NCBI RefSeq assembly: GCF_009649635.1
Contig: NZ_WJII01000003.1
Span: 124,001 to 188,000 of the forward strand
Length of the DNA stretch: 64,000 nt
Source of the DNA: Microbacterium sp. SYP-A9085
GTDB taxonomy: Bacteria; Actinomycetota; Actinomycetes; Actinomycetales; Microbacteriaceae
Reading direction: 5' to 3'
Part shown: positions 19,284 through 31,646 of the stretch, one piece after another
How positions within the stretch are numbered: the stretch's first letter is position 1
Layout of the letters: every line of letters starts with the position of its first letter
Made by a program: the position numbers and the translations under genes
Notes under the pieces: model-generated
What the model was told of the DNA's origin: nothing
Database searches by the model: none
The model's input: only the letters and a program-made list of their open reading frames with translations

Positions 19284-20131
19284 CGTTCGCTCCATTCGTA
19301 GAATCCATGCCCGGACTTGCGGCCGAGGCGGCCTTCGGCGACCATGCGGCGCAGCAGCTCGGGTGGTGCGAACCGCTCCCCCAGCTGCGCGTGCAGCTCT
19401 TCGGCGATCCCGAGGCGCACGTCGAGCCCGACGACGTCGGTGGTGCGCAGCGGCCCCATCGGATGGCCGTACCCCAGCTCCATGGCGGTGTCGATGTCGG
19501 CGGCGGTCGCGACGCCCTCCTCAACCATGCGGATCGCCTCCAGCCCCAGTGCGACGCCCAGCCGGCTGGAGGCGAAGCCGGGCGCATCGCGCACCACCAC
19601 GGGGGTCTTGCCGAGGTCGTCGACCCAGCCGCGCACCGCGGCAGTGACGGCGGGATCGGTGGCGGAGCCCGCCACGATCTCCACGAGCCGCGACGAGGGC
19701 ACCGGGTTGAAGAAGTGCATGCCGCAGAAGCGCTCCGGGCGGGCGACGGACGCGGCGAGCGCGTCGATCGAGATGGACGACGTGTTGGATGCGAGCACGG
19801 CATCGTCCGCCATCACGGCCCCCGCCCGCGCGAACGCCTCGGCCTTCAGTGCCCGGTCCTCCGGCACGGCCTCGATCACGAGCGTGCAGTCGGCGAGCGG
19901 CGCCGCCTCGGTCGTCATGGCGAGGGATGCCGCGACGTCGGCGGGGTCGCGGTCGAGGGTCCCGCGTCGAGCGGAGCGGTCGAGCAGGTCGCGGATGCGC
20001 ACGGCCGCGGCATCCACGGCCTGCGCATCGCGCTCGACCACCACGACCGGCGCGCCCGCGCACAGGAACGCGTGCGCGATGCCGGCGCCCATGCGCCCGC
20101 CGCCGATCACACCCACACGTGCGGGGATCAT
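19280..20131 (-). CDS. paaH: 3-hydroxyacyl-CoA dehydrogenase PaaH
   Basis: A 283-residue NAD-dependent dehydrogenase of the single-module (3-hydroxybutyryl-CoA dehydrogenase) type. The Rossmann motif is VIGGGRMGAGIAHAFL (residues 8-23). The catalytic pair is in CGMHFFNPVPSSRLVEIV (His about 137) and the following Asn/Glu region; the C-terminal domain starts at DAPGFASSRLG. It oxidises 3-hydroxyadipyl-CoA in the lower phenylacetate pathway. It is coupled to paaF upstream and paaZ downstream by ATGA overlaps. Confidence 0.93.
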   Translation of the reverse strand: MIPARVGVIGGGRMGAGIAHAFLCAGAPVVVVERDAQAVDAAAVRIRDLLDRSARRGTLDRDPADVAASLAMTTEAAPLADCTLVIEAVPEDRALKAEAFARAGAVMADDAVLASNTSSISIDALAASVARPERFCGMHFFNPVPSSRLVEIVAGSATDPAVTAAVRGWVDDLGKTPVVVRDAPGFASSRLGVALGLEAIRMVEEGVATAADIDTAMELGYGHPMGPLRTTDVVGLDVRLGIAEELHAQLGERFAPPELLRRMVAEGRLGRKSGHGFYEWSER

Positions 20132-20883
20132 CGCTTATGCCGTTCCAGGAATGCGGTCATCCGTCGTCTCTTCTCGGGGCTCTCGAACAGCTCCGCCTGC
20201 AGCTCGAGGTCGATCGCGGGGTGGTTCGAGGTGTGCAGGGCGGTCTTCGTGTGCCGGACGGCCAAGGGGTCGTTCGCGGCGATGCGGTCGGCCAGGGCAT
20301 GCGCGGCATCCATCAGCTGGTCGGCGGGGTGCACCGAGGAGAGCAGACCCCAGTCCAGCGCCTCGTCGGCGGTGAGGACCCGGCCGGTGTACAGCAACTC
20401 GGCGGCGCGCGCCTCGCCGACGAGCTCGGGCAGGCGCCATGTGGCACCGGCGGCGGCGATGATGCCGAGGCCGGTCTCGGGGTTGCCGATCTTGGCGGCC
20501 GGGGTGCCGATGCGCAGGTCCGCGGCGAACGCGAGCTCGGCGCCGCCGCCGAGGGCCCAGCCGTCGACAGCGGCGATCACGGGCATCGGCAGGGCGCGGA
20601 TCCGCTGGAACACGCGCGTGTTGATGCCGGCGCGGGCGTCGGCGGCGCGGCGCTCGAGCATCTGCCGGATGTCGGCGCCCGACGCGAACACGCCGCCGGC
20701 CCCGGCGAGAATGAGGATGCGGGGGGATGCCTCGAGCTCTGCGCACAGCGTGTGCAGACGGTCGACGAGGTCCTGGTCGATGGCGTTGCGCACGTCGGGA
20801 CGGTTCAGCGTGCCGACGACGCGGTCGTCGCGGCGCTCGATCAGCAGCGGTTCGTCAGGGGTGCGTGTCGCGTCGTTGCCCAC
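20128..20883 (-). CDS. paaF: Enoyl-CoA hydratase PaaF (2,3-dehydroadipyl-CoA hydratase)
   Basis: A 251-residue crotonase. VFASGADIRQML (about residue 68) and DGWALGGGAELAFAADLR (about 105) form the CoA and oxyanion regions, and KIGNPETGLGIIAAAGAT (about 130) carries the catalytic Glu in NPETGLG. This hydratase signature distinguishes it from the paaG-like gene at 10850. The start is a GTG at 20883, with the candidate PaaR operator eleven bases upstream. It is the first gene of the leftward paaF-paaH-paaZ transcript. Confidence 0.9.
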   Translation of the reverse strand: MGNDATRTPDEPLLIERRDDRVVGTLNRPDVRNAIDQDLVDRLHTLCAELEASPRILILAGAGGVFASGADIRQMLERRAADARAGINTRVFQRIRALPMPVIAAVDGWALGGGAELAFAADLRIGTPAAKIGNPETGLGIIAAAGATWRLPELVGEARAAELLYTGRVLTADEALDWGLLSSVHPADQLMDAAHALADRIAANDPLAVRHTKTALHTSNHPAIDLELQAELFESPEKRRRMTAFLERHKR

Positions 20884-20893
20884 ACGAATACCT

Positions 20894-20912
20894 TACCGAT
20901 CGTTCAGGAATT
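20894..20912. promoter_or_regulatory. Candidate PaaR operator before paaF-paaH-paaZ
   Basis: TACCGATCGTTCAGGAATT matches the paaA/paaI site (15469-15487) at 17 of 19 positions. It lies immediately upstream of the paaF GTG and would overlap the transcription start of a short-leader mRNA. Confidence 0.75.
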
Positions 20913-20937
20913 CTCCCACCTCGCCCTTCGCGTTCGC

Positions 20938-21068
20938 CGTCCGCAGATGCCGCATCGCGCCCCCGATGCGGCAGGACGGGACCGCAACCCCGGACATCCA
21001 CCGCACACCCCGCGAATCCCCGTCCCGAGATGCCGCTTCGGGCGCGGGATGCGACATCACGGGACCGC
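20938..21068. repeat. Two direct copies of a 48-bp hairpin repeat upstream of paaR
   Basis: Copies at 20938-20985 and 21021-21068 share AGATGCCGC, GATGCG and the 10-base ACGGGACCGC in the same order and spacing. The first copy contains the perfect inverted repeat TGCCGCATCG / CGATGCGGCA; the second has an imperfect version. They occupy much of the 238-bp gap between paaF and paaR. No coding sense is evident. Confidence 0.7.
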
Positions 21069-21105
21069 GATCCGCGGCGGGCGCGACGCGGGCGGGCGAT
21101 GCGCC

Positions 21106-21120
21106 GTGCCAGACTGGCAC
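21106..21120. promoter_or_regulatory. Perfect inverted repeat directly upstream of paaR
   Basis: GTGCCAGACTGGCAC has two 7-base arms around a single A and ends one base before the paaR GTG at 21122. It contains a possible -10 element (CAGACT) for a leaderless transcript. It is unlike the two paa operators, so it could be a separate autoregulatory site or a chance palindrome. Confidence 0.5.
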
Positions 21121-21121
21121 C

Positions 21122-21715
21122 GTGAGCGAGCAGGCGCGGCGCGGCCGCCCCGGGTACGACCGGGACCAGATCCTCGCCGTCGCCGTTGCCGTGTTCAACG
21201 AGCAGGGGTACGACGCGGCCAGCGTCGCGCAGCTGGCCGAGCGGCTCGGCGTGTCGAAGTCGGCGCTGTACCACCACTTCGACTCGAAGGAGGAGTTGCT
21301 CGCGGTCGCGCTGGACCAGGCGCTCGGCGGACTCGAGGCGGTGCTGCACACCACCGAGGCCACCAGCGGCTCCGCGGCCGACCGACTCGGTGCGGTCCTG
21401 CGCGGCGCGGTGCGCGTGCTCGTGGCACGGCTGCCATTCGTGACGCTGCTGCTGCGGGTGCGCGGCAACAGCGACGTGGAGCGGGCGGCCCTGAAGCGCC
21501 GACGCGCGTTCGACCAGAACGTGACCGGCTTGGTCCGCGCGGCGCAGGCCGAGGGATCCGTGCGCGCCGACATCGACGCGTCGGTGGCCACGCGCCTCGT
21601 GTTCGGCATGGTGAACTCGCTCGTCGAGTGGTACCGGCCCAACGGATCCGAGAGCGCCGACCAGCTGGCGTCGGATGTCTACGCGGTCGTCCTGGACGGC
21701 CTGCGCACCCGCTGA
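21122..21715 (+). CDS. paaR: TetR-family regulator of phenylacetate genes, PaaR
   Basis: A 197-residue TetR protein from a GTG at 21122. The helix-turn-helix is ASVAQLAERLGVSKSALYHHFDSKEEL (about residues 33-59). The C-terminal domain has the TetR_C_33-like pattern seen in actinobacterial PaaR homologues (FVTLLLRVRGNSDVERAALKRR). It lies at the edge of the paa island, divergent from paaF across a 238-bp region. Such regulators repress paa promoters and respond to phenylacetyl-CoA. The matching sites before paaA/paaI and paaF support the assignment. Confidence 0.85.
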   Translation: MSEQARRGRPGYDRDQILAVAVAVFNEQGYDAASVAQLAERLGVSKSALYHHFDSKEELLAVALDQALGGLEAVLHTTEATSGSAADRLGAVLRGAVRVLVARLPFVTLLLRVRGNSDVERAALKRRRAFDQNVTGLVRAAQAEGSVRADIDASVATRLVFGMVNSLVEWYRPNGSESADQLASDVYAVVLDGLRTR

Positions 21716-21734
21716 GCCAGCCGCACCCGCTGAA

Positions 21735-22700
21735 TCAGAGCTGGATGTGCGGCGGCGGGAACAGCGCGTCGATCTCGGTGAGATCCTCCGCGGTCGGCGT
21801 CCACGCGCTTCCCGCGGCGGCGTTCGCGCGGACCTGCGCGGGAGTGGTGGCCCCCGAGATCACGCTGGACAGGCCAGGCCGGGACAGCAGCCAGCCGAAC
21901 GTCGCCTCCAGCATCGTGATCCCGCGCGCGTCGCAGAACGCCTGGTAGCCCTCCAGCGCGTCCCACGGCGCGTCCTTCCAGATGTGCGCGCGCTGGCGCA
22001 TGATCCGGCTCTGGGCGGGCCCGCCCTCGCGCGTGAACTTCCCGGTCAGCAGCCCGTTCTGCAGCGGGAACCACGGGAAGAAGCCGAGCCCGTAGCGGTG
22101 CGCGGCCGGCAGCACCTCCTGCTCCGCCTCCCGGTGCAGCAGGCTCAACTCGTTCTGCGCCGAGATGAACGGGATGTCGCGGCGCTCGCGCGCCACGAAA
22201 TGCGCCTCGGCGATCTGCCATCCGGAGAAGTTCGAGTGGCCGATGTACCGCACCTTGCCCTCGCGCACCAGATCGGCCAGCGCCTCCAGCGTCTCGTCGA
22301 TGGGGGTGCCCTCATCCGGCGTGTGCAGCTGGTACAGGTCGATCCAGTCGGTCTGCAGCCGGCGCAGGGATGCCTCGACCGCCCGCCGCACATACGTGCG
22401 CGACCCGTGCGATCCGGGGTATCCGAACGGGGCCTGGGAGTGCCCGTACTTCGTGGCGATCACGACCTCGTCACGCCGGCCGCGCAGCGCCTGACCCATC
22501 AGCGTCTCGGACAGTCCCTGCTCCTTGCCGTACATCTCGGCGGTGTCCAGGAACGTCACGCCGGCCTCGATGGCGGCGTCGATCACGGCGGTGGTGCCCT
22601 CGAGTGTCTCGGACACGGTGCCGGAACGTCCGAAGTTGTTGCAGCCGAGTCCGACCGCGCTCACAATCAGTCCTGAGGCGCCCACGCGGCGCTGCTGCAT
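21735..22700 (-). CDS. Aldo/keto reductase
   Basis: A 321-residue NADPH-dependent oxidoreductase with a TIM-barrel fold. The catalytic tetrad is visible: Asp and Tyr in FLDTAEMYGKEQG, Lys in VIATKYGHSQ and His in IDLYQLHTPDEG. The cofactor-binding C-terminal block is SSVISGATTPAQVRANAAA. It looks like the YajO/IolS-type subgroup; substrate unknown. The ATG at 22700 is chosen because GGAAGG sits nine bases before it; the GTG at 22709 directly abuts that SD and is less likely. It converges on paaR. Confidence 0.85.
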   Translation of the reverse strand: MQQRRVGASGLIVSAVGLGCNNFGRSGTVSETLEGTTAVIDAAIEAGVTFLDTAEMYGKEQGLSETLMGQALRGRRDEVVIATKYGHSQAPFGYPGSHGSRTYVRRAVEASLRRLQTDWIDLYQLHTPDEGTPIDETLEALADLVREGKVRYIGHSNFSGWQIAEAHFVARERRDIPFISAQNELSLLHREAEQEVLPAAHRYGLGFFPWFPLQNGLLTGKFTREGGPAQSRIMRQRAHIWKDAPWDALEGYQAFCDARGITMLEATFGWLLSRPGLSSVISGATTPAQVRANAAAGSAWTPTAEDLTEIDALFPPPHIQL

Positions 22701-22858
22701 ATCCGTCACCCTTCCACGTTAGGGCCTTCCGACGACGCCCCGCGCGGACCGTTGCACCGGGGACTCCCCCCGGCTAAGTTCAGGATCGGCGCACCGACGA
22801 TGGCCGCGCCGACAACCAGGCATCCCTCACCGATGAGGATCTGAGGAAAGGCACAACG

Positions 22859-23383
22859 ATGAGTGACGCGAACATCCCCGAACAGCCGATGAACCCGCCC
22901 CAGCCCGAGTCCGCCGGGTCGGCTCCCCCGCCGCCGGCCCAGCCGTACGGCCAGCCCGCCCCGGCATACGGCCAGCCGGCACCGGGCGCACAGCCGCAGT
23001 ACGCCGCGCCGGCCGCGCCGCTGTCGGCGGAGTCCGACAAACAGGCCGCGATGTGGGCTCACATCGGCGGCATCATCGGGTTCCTGCCCTCCCTGATCAT
23101 CTGGCTCGTGCTGAAGGACCGGGGCCCGCGCACGAACGTGGAGGCCAAGGAGGCGCTCAACTGGCAGATCACGTTCACGATCGGCTACGTCGTGCTGTGG
23201 ATCGTCGTGTCGATCCTCAGCGGCATCCTGTTCCTCACCCCGGCGTGGCCGATCACCGGCATCCTCTGGCTGCTGCCGTTCGCATGGTGGGTGCTCAACG
23301 TGGTGTGGTCGATCATGGGCGGGGTGAGGGTGAACGCCGGCGGCAGCTACCGCTACCCGTTCAGCCTGCGCCTGATCAAGTAG
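22859..23383 (+). CDS. DUF4870 domain membrane protein
   Basis: A 174-residue protein. The first 60 residues are Pro/Gln/Tyr-rich with repeats of QPAPAYGQP type, typical of disordered cytoplasmic tails. Residues about 65-165 contain three hydrophobic segments of the DUF4870 (Tic20-like) family: AAMWAHIGGIIGFLPSLIIW, WQITFTIGYVVLWIVV and ILWLLPFAWWVLNVVWSIM. Function unknown. The ATG has a good SD (GAGGAAAGG). It stands alone and ends before a convergent terminator at 23394-23424. Confidence 0.85.
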   Translation: MSDANIPEQPMNPPQPESAGSAPPPPAQPYGQPAPAYGQPAPGAQPQYAAPAAPLSAESDKQAAMWAHIGGIIGFLPSLIIWLVLKDRGPRTNVEAKEALNWQITFTIGYVVLWIVVSILSGILFLTPAWPITGILWLLPFAWWVLNVVWSIMGGVRVNAGGSYRYPFSLRLIK

Positions 23384-23393
23384 TCGTTCACGG

Positions 23394-23424
23394 GTGCGGG
23401 ACCGGGCGCGCCCCGGTCCCGCAC
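23394..23424. terminator. Hairpin terminator between convergent DUF4870 gene and yaaA
   Basis: GTGCGGGACCGGG (23394-23406) pairs perfectly with CCCGGTCCCGCAC (23412-23424) across a 5-base loop. It lies eleven bases after the DUF4870 stop and six bases before the yaaA stop on the other strand, so it can serve both. There is no long T-tract, as is common in high-GC actinobacteria. Confidence 0.75.
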
Positions 23425-23429
23425 CTGTG

Positions 23430-24179
23430 TCATACGACGAGGTCGAGCTCGCCGCGCGCGCCATCGCGCAGCCTCAGCCCGGCGGCATCCGCCCAGCGAC
23501 GCAGTGCCGCGAGCGACCCGATCCGGGGGCGCTGCTCGGCGAGCCGGCGCACCAGGGCGCCCTTCGCGTGCTTGTTGAAGTGGTTCAGCGCCCGCACGGC
23601 GCCGCCGTCGGCCACGGTCACCACGCGCAAATACACCGACGGGATGCCGGCGGGCACCGGCCCGAGCGCCGAGTACGCCTCACTGCGCAGGTCGAGCACG
23701 AACCGGGGCGCGGCCCGCGCGAGCGCGGCGGTGACGGCATCCGCCCACACGCGCCGCAGCGGCGGGATCCCGGGGAGCACGGTCCCGGCAGCCAGACGGT
23801 AGGCGGGGATCGGGTCCAGTGCGGCCACCGGCCCGAGCGGCGCGGAGTGGATGACGACATGCGCGCCGAGCCAGCGCCGGGCGGGGGCGGTCAGGGTCGC
23901 GGCATCCAGCGCGTCGAACAGGACGCCGGTGTAGCGGTCCACCGCAGGCATCGTCGGCGCCGTGCAGAACGCGGCGTTGTGCGCTATCTCTGCGCGCTGC
24001 CGGTCGGACAGCTTGAGGACGCGGGCGGCGGCGTCCTCGTCGGCCGCGAGCGATACGAGCGCGGCGACGACCGCCTGCCGCGCCGGGGCGAGCTCGGGGT
24101 ACGCGAGCCGGGGGATGTCCAGAATCGAGCGCCGCCCTCCGGGACGCTTGGTCTCGGAGGGCGGCAGCAGGATCAGCAT
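23430..24179 (-). CDS. yaaA: Peroxide stress protein YaaA (UPF0246/DUF328)
   Basis: A 249-residue protein of the YaaA family, which limits iron-driven damage during peroxide stress and binds DNA in E. coli. Family blocks are the N-terminal LILLPPSETKRPGG, PAVDRYTGVLFDALD (about residue 78), PAYRLAAGTVLPG (about 123), VLDLRSEAYSAL (about 163) and NHFNKHAKGALVRRL (about 197). It lies twelve bases... upstream-to-downstream behind no obvious partner, reading the same way as the atp operon whose last gene ends at 24192. Confidence 0.9.
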   Translation of the reverse strand: MLILLPPSETKRPGGRRSILDIPRLAYPELAPARQAVVAALVSLAADEDAAARVLKLSDRQRAEIAHNAAFCTAPTMPAVDRYTGVLFDALDAATLTAPARRWLGAHVVIHSAPLGPVAALDPIPAYRLAAGTVLPGIPPLRRVWADAVTAALARAAPRFVLDLRSEAYSALGPVPAGIPSVYLRVVTVADGGAVRALNHFNKHAKGALVRRLAEQRPRIGSLAALRRWADAAGLRLRDGARGELDLVV

Positions 24180-24191
24180 GGGCGCGGGTCG

Positions 24192-24449
24192 TCAGACAAG
24201 CGCGGCCTCACCGGCCACGATGGTGACCCGATCGTTCTCCACGGAGACGAAGCCATCCGCCGCGTCGGCGGTGATCTTCTCCCCGGTGGGCAGCGTGATG
24301 CGCACCTGGCCGGAGGCGAGGATCGCCAGCAGCGGCTCGTGGCCGGCCATGAAGCCGATCTCGCCCTCGACGGTCTTGGCGACCACGAGGGTCGCCTCGC
24401 CCGACCAGACCTCCGCCTCGGCGGAGACGAGAGTGACCTGCAGCGGCAT
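24192..24449 (-). CDS. atpC: ATP synthase F1 epsilon subunit
   Basis: An 85-residue subunit made up of the beta-sandwich domain: MPLQVTLVSAEAEVWSGEA, GEIGFMAGHEPLLAILASG and a VRITLPTGEK strand. It lacks most of the C-terminal helical hairpin, as in many actinobacterial epsilon subunits. The ATG at 24449 starts two bases after the atpD stop; an upstream in-frame extension overlapping atpD is not used. It is the last gene of the atp operon. Confidence 0.93.
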   Translation of the reverse strand: MPLQVTLVSAEAEVWSGEATLVVAKTVEGEIGFMAGHEPLLAILASGQVRITLPTGEKITADAADGFVSVENDRVTIVAGEAALV

Positions 24450-24451
24450 GA

Positions 24452-26823
<2,372 letters not shown>

Positions 26824-26842
26824 AGTGACGTCCTTCGGAGCC

Positions 26843-28483
26843 TCAGCCCCGACGGCCCTTGACGATCTTCTCCTGGTTCACGTCCGCGACGTCGGCCGCC
26901 TCGTGCTCCTCGCTGCCGGGCGCCGTGAGCGACTGGCCGGAGCCGTGCTGGAACTGCGGGATGAACGCGTCGACGGCCTTCTCCAGAGCGGCGACGGTGT
27001 CGTCGTCGAGCACATTGGTCTCGCGCAGTGCGTCCAGCACCACGGTGTTGCGGCGGACGTAGTCGATCAGCTCGCGCTCGAACCGCAGCACATCCTCGAC
27101 CTCGATCGAGTCCAGCTTGCCGTTGGTGCCGGCCCAGATCGAGACGACCTGCTCCTCCACCGGGTACGGCGAGTACTGCGGCTGCTTGAGCAGCTCGGTC
27201 AGGCGCGCACCACGCGCCAGCTGGCGGCGGGAGGCGGCATCCAGGTCGGACGCGAACATCGCGAACGCCTCGAGCGAGCGGTACTGGGCCAGCTCGAGCT
27301 TGAGCGTGCCGGAGACCTTCTTGATCGACTTCACCTGGGCGTCGCCGCCGACGCGGGACACCGAGATGCCGACGTCCACGGCAGGACGCTGGTTCGCGTT
27401 GAACAGGTCGGACTGCAGGAAGATCTGGCCGTCGGTGATCGAGATCACATTGGTTGGGATGTACGCCGACACGTCGTTGGCCTTCGTCTCGATGATCGGC
27501 AGTCCGGTCATCGACCCGGCGCCCAGCTCGTCCGACAGCTTCGCGCACCGCTCCAGCAGACGCGAGTGCAGGTAGAAGACGTCACCCGGGTAGGCCTCGC
27601 GCCCCGGCGGGCGGCGCAGCAGCAGCGACACCGCACGGTACGCCTCGGCCTGCTTCGACAGGTCGTCGAACACGATGAGCACGTGCTTGCCCTCGTACAT
27701 CCAGTGCTGGCCGATGGCCGAGCCTGTGTACGGCGCCAGGTACTTGAAACCGGCGGGGTCGGATGCCGGGGCCGCCACGATAGTGGTGTATGCCATCGCG
27801 CCGGCGTCCTCCAGCGCGCCCTTCACGGAGGCGATGGTCGAGCCCTTCTGCCCGATGGCGACGTAGATGCAGCGGACCTGCTTCTGCTCGTCGCCGGACT
27901 CCCAGTTCGACTTCTGGTTGATGATCGTGTCGATCGCGATAGCGGTCTTGCCGGTCTGGCGGTCGCCGATGATGAGCTGACGCTGGCCGCGGCCGACGGG
28001 GATCATCGCGTCGATGGCCTTGATGCCGGTCTGCAGCGGCTCGTGCACGCTCTTGCGCTGCATGACGCCGGGCGCCTGCAGCTCGAGGGCGCGGCGTCCG
28101 TCGGTGGCGATCTCGCCGAGGCCGTCGATCGGAGTGCCGAGCGGGTCGACGACACGGCCGAGATATCCGTCGCCGACGGCGACCGAGAGCACCTCGCCGG
28201 TACGGGTGACCTGCTGACCGGCCTCGATGCCGGCGAAGTCGCCGAGCACGACGACGCCGATCTTGCGCTCGTCGAGGTTCAGGGCCAGGCCCTGGGTGCC
28301 GTCGGCGAACGTGACCAGTTCGTTGGCCATGACACCGGGCAGGCCCTCGACGTGGGCGATGCCGTCGGCCGTGTCCACGACCGTGCCGACCTCGGTGGCC
28401 GCTGCTCCCGTGGGCTCGTAGGCCGCGACGAAGTCCTTCAGCGCGTCACGGATGACGTCGGGGCTGATGGAGAGTTCTGCCAT
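26843..28483 (-). CDS. atpA: ATP synthase F1 alpha subunit
   Basis: A 546-residue non-catalytic nucleotide-binding subunit. The P-loop is [15 protein letters not shown] (about residue 175) and the Walker B region is [18 protein letters not shown]. The ATPase alpha/beta signature region is [14 protein letters not shown]. The C-terminal tail of about 40 residues is Glu/Asp-rich, a feature of actinobacterial alpha subunits. The ATG at 28483 lies 63 bases after the atpH stop. Confidence 0.98.
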   Translation of the reverse strand: MAELSISPDVIRDALKDFVAAYEPTGAAATEVGTVVDTADGIAHVEGLPGVMANELVTFADGTQGLALNLDERKIGVVVLGDFAGIEAGQQVTRTGEVLSVAVGDGYLGRVVDPLGTPIDGLGEIATDGRRALELQAPGVMQRKSVHEPLQTGIKAIDAMIPVGRGQRQLIIGDRQTGKTAIAIDTIINQKSNWESGDEQKQVRCIYVAIGQKGSTIASVKGALEDAGAMAYTTIVAAPASDPAGFKYLAPYTGSAIGQHWMYEGKHVLIVFDDLSKQAEAYRAVSLLLRRPPGREAYPGDVFYLHSRLLERCAKLSDELGAGSMTGLPIIETKANDVSAYIPTNVISITDGQIFLQSDLFNANQRPAVDVGISVSRVGGDAQVKSIKKVSGTLKLELAQYRSLEAFAMFASDLDAASRRQLARGARLTELLKQPQYSPYPVEEQVVSIWAGTNGKLDSIEVEDVLRFERELIDYVRRNTVVLDALRETNVLDDDTVAALEKAVDAFIPQFQHGSGQSLTAPGSEEHEAADVADVNQEKIVKGRRG

Positions 28484-28546
28484 TGTCTTCCTTTTGTTCG
28501 AGGGGCCTCGGCCCCGAAGTCGCCGTCCTGGGACGGGAAGTCTGTG

Positions 28547-29334
28547 TCAGCCTGCGAGCCGGTGCCGCAGGTCGGACAGGCGCGACGCGACCGTCGCATC
28601 GATCACGTCGTCGGCGATCTGCACCCGCAGACCTCCGACCAGCGTTGGATCGACGACCGTGTTCACCGAGACGTCGGCGTCGTACTTCGCCTTCAGCATT
28701 GCCGCGATCCGGTCGATCTGCGCGGCCCCCAGCGGTACTGCGCTGGTCACCGTCGCGACGGCACGGCCGCGCGCGGACGCGACGATCCGCTCGGCGCGGG
28801 CCAGCAGCTCGCGCACGCGGCGCTCCCGCGGACGCTGCACCACGCTCGACGCTATGAGCGTCGTGGCGGCGCTGGCGCGCGAGGAGAGGAGGGTCGCTAC
28901 GAGGCGTCCCTTCTCGTCCGGGTCGCCCAGCCGGCTGCCCAGCGCGAGCTCGAGCTGCGGGTCGCCGGCGACGATGCGCGCGAACCGGAACAGCTCGCCC
29001 TCGACATCCGCCGACGTGTCGGCTGCGGCGGCGGCGCGGATAGCGAGCTCTTCGACGGCGTCGACCAGGTCGGACGCGCTGGACCAGCGCTCGCGCGCGA
29101 CGGTGTCCAGCAGCGCCCGGGAGGTCTGCCCCAGGCTCTGGAACACCGACGCCACCACGGTCGCCCGCGCGTGGTCGCTCGCACCCCAGTCGGCCAGCGC
29201 GCCGCTCAGCTGCGGCGTGTCGGCCAAGGCGCGTCCCGCGGCGAACAGCTCGCCGGCAACGCCCAGGTCGACATCGGACGCGGCATCCAGTGCCGCCGTC
29301 GATGCCGCAAGGGCCTGAGTGGTCGCGCTGCCCA

Positions 29335-29335
<1 letters not shown>
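28547..29335 (-). CDS. atpH: ATP synthase delta subunit (stator)
   Basis: A 262-residue stator subunit that ties the F1 head to the b subunit. It is longer than the ~180-residue E. coli form because of an N-terminal helical region of about 85 residues typical of Microbacteriaceae. The OSCP/delta block IDRIAAMLKAKYDADVSV followed by DPTLVGGLRVQIADDVIDA near the C-terminus is diagnostic. The ATG overlaps the atpF TAA by one base. Confidence 0.93.
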
Positions 29336-29898
<563 letters not shown>

Positions 29899-29915
29899 TT
29901 ACGTGAGAGGGGCCG

Positions 29916-31021
<1,106 letters not shown>

Positions 31022-31130
31022 CTTCGGGGCACCGGTCGAGACCGTTGCGACGATGATCGATGAGGGTGCACCTGCACGACGGCTCAGACGTCAGACGTGA
31101 GCGGGCGGGTGCACTCCTACCCTATCAAAC

Positions 31131-31646
31131 TCAGAGGGACGGCGAGTCCGGTTCGTCCGATGCCGTGCCCGATTCGGGCCGATCGTCGGGGTCGACGGTG
31201 GGCAGCGGGGTCGAGACGGTGGGCACGCGCATGCGGGTCAGGACCACGACGTCGGTGACGAGGGATGCCGCGATTCCGGCCACTATCGCGACGAAGAACA
31301 CGGTGGGCTCGATCCACGGCTGCCCGCGCAGCACCAGCAGCACGACGATGAACACGACGAACTTCAGCAGCCATCCGCCGAGCACGACGCCGAAGAAGAT
31401 CGGCACGTACAGCGCGTCGCCGAACCAGCGGTTCGCGACGAGGATGCTGGTGGCCGTGATGGCCAGGAACAGCGCGGCGAGGAGGATGCCGGCCAGCGCG
31501 CTGAACAGGCCGTCGGCGCCCGCGACAAGCCATCCCACGACCGCCCCGACGACGGCGAGGGCGGCCGTGACTACCGCTGACCAGACGAGCGTTGTGCGCA
31601 GGACCGGGGTGCTGGTGATGGGGCTCTGGCCCTGGGGGCTGCTCAT
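31131..31646 (-). CDS. Small membrane protein preceding atpB (AtpI-position protein)
   Basis: A 171-residue protein with four predicted membrane helices (about residues 18-40, 48-66, 80-104 and 114-134), followed by a hydrophilic tail rich in Pro, Asp and Ser. Position directly before atpB and the four-helix layout match the poorly conserved AtpI/Fo-associated proteins of actinobacteria, thought to help c-ring assembly or Mg uptake. Sequence alone does not prove the assignment. The ATG at 31646 overlaps the stop of the wecA/tagO-like gene (ATGA). Confidence 0.7.
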   Translation of the reverse strand: MSSPQGQSPITSTPVLRTTLVWSAVVTAALAVVGAVVGWLVAGADGLFSALAGILLAALFLAITATSILVANRWFGDALYVPIFFGVVLGGWLLKFVVFIVVLLVLRGQPWIEPTVFFVAIVAGIAASLVTDVVVLTRMRVPTVSTPLPTVDPDDRPESGTASDEPDSPSL

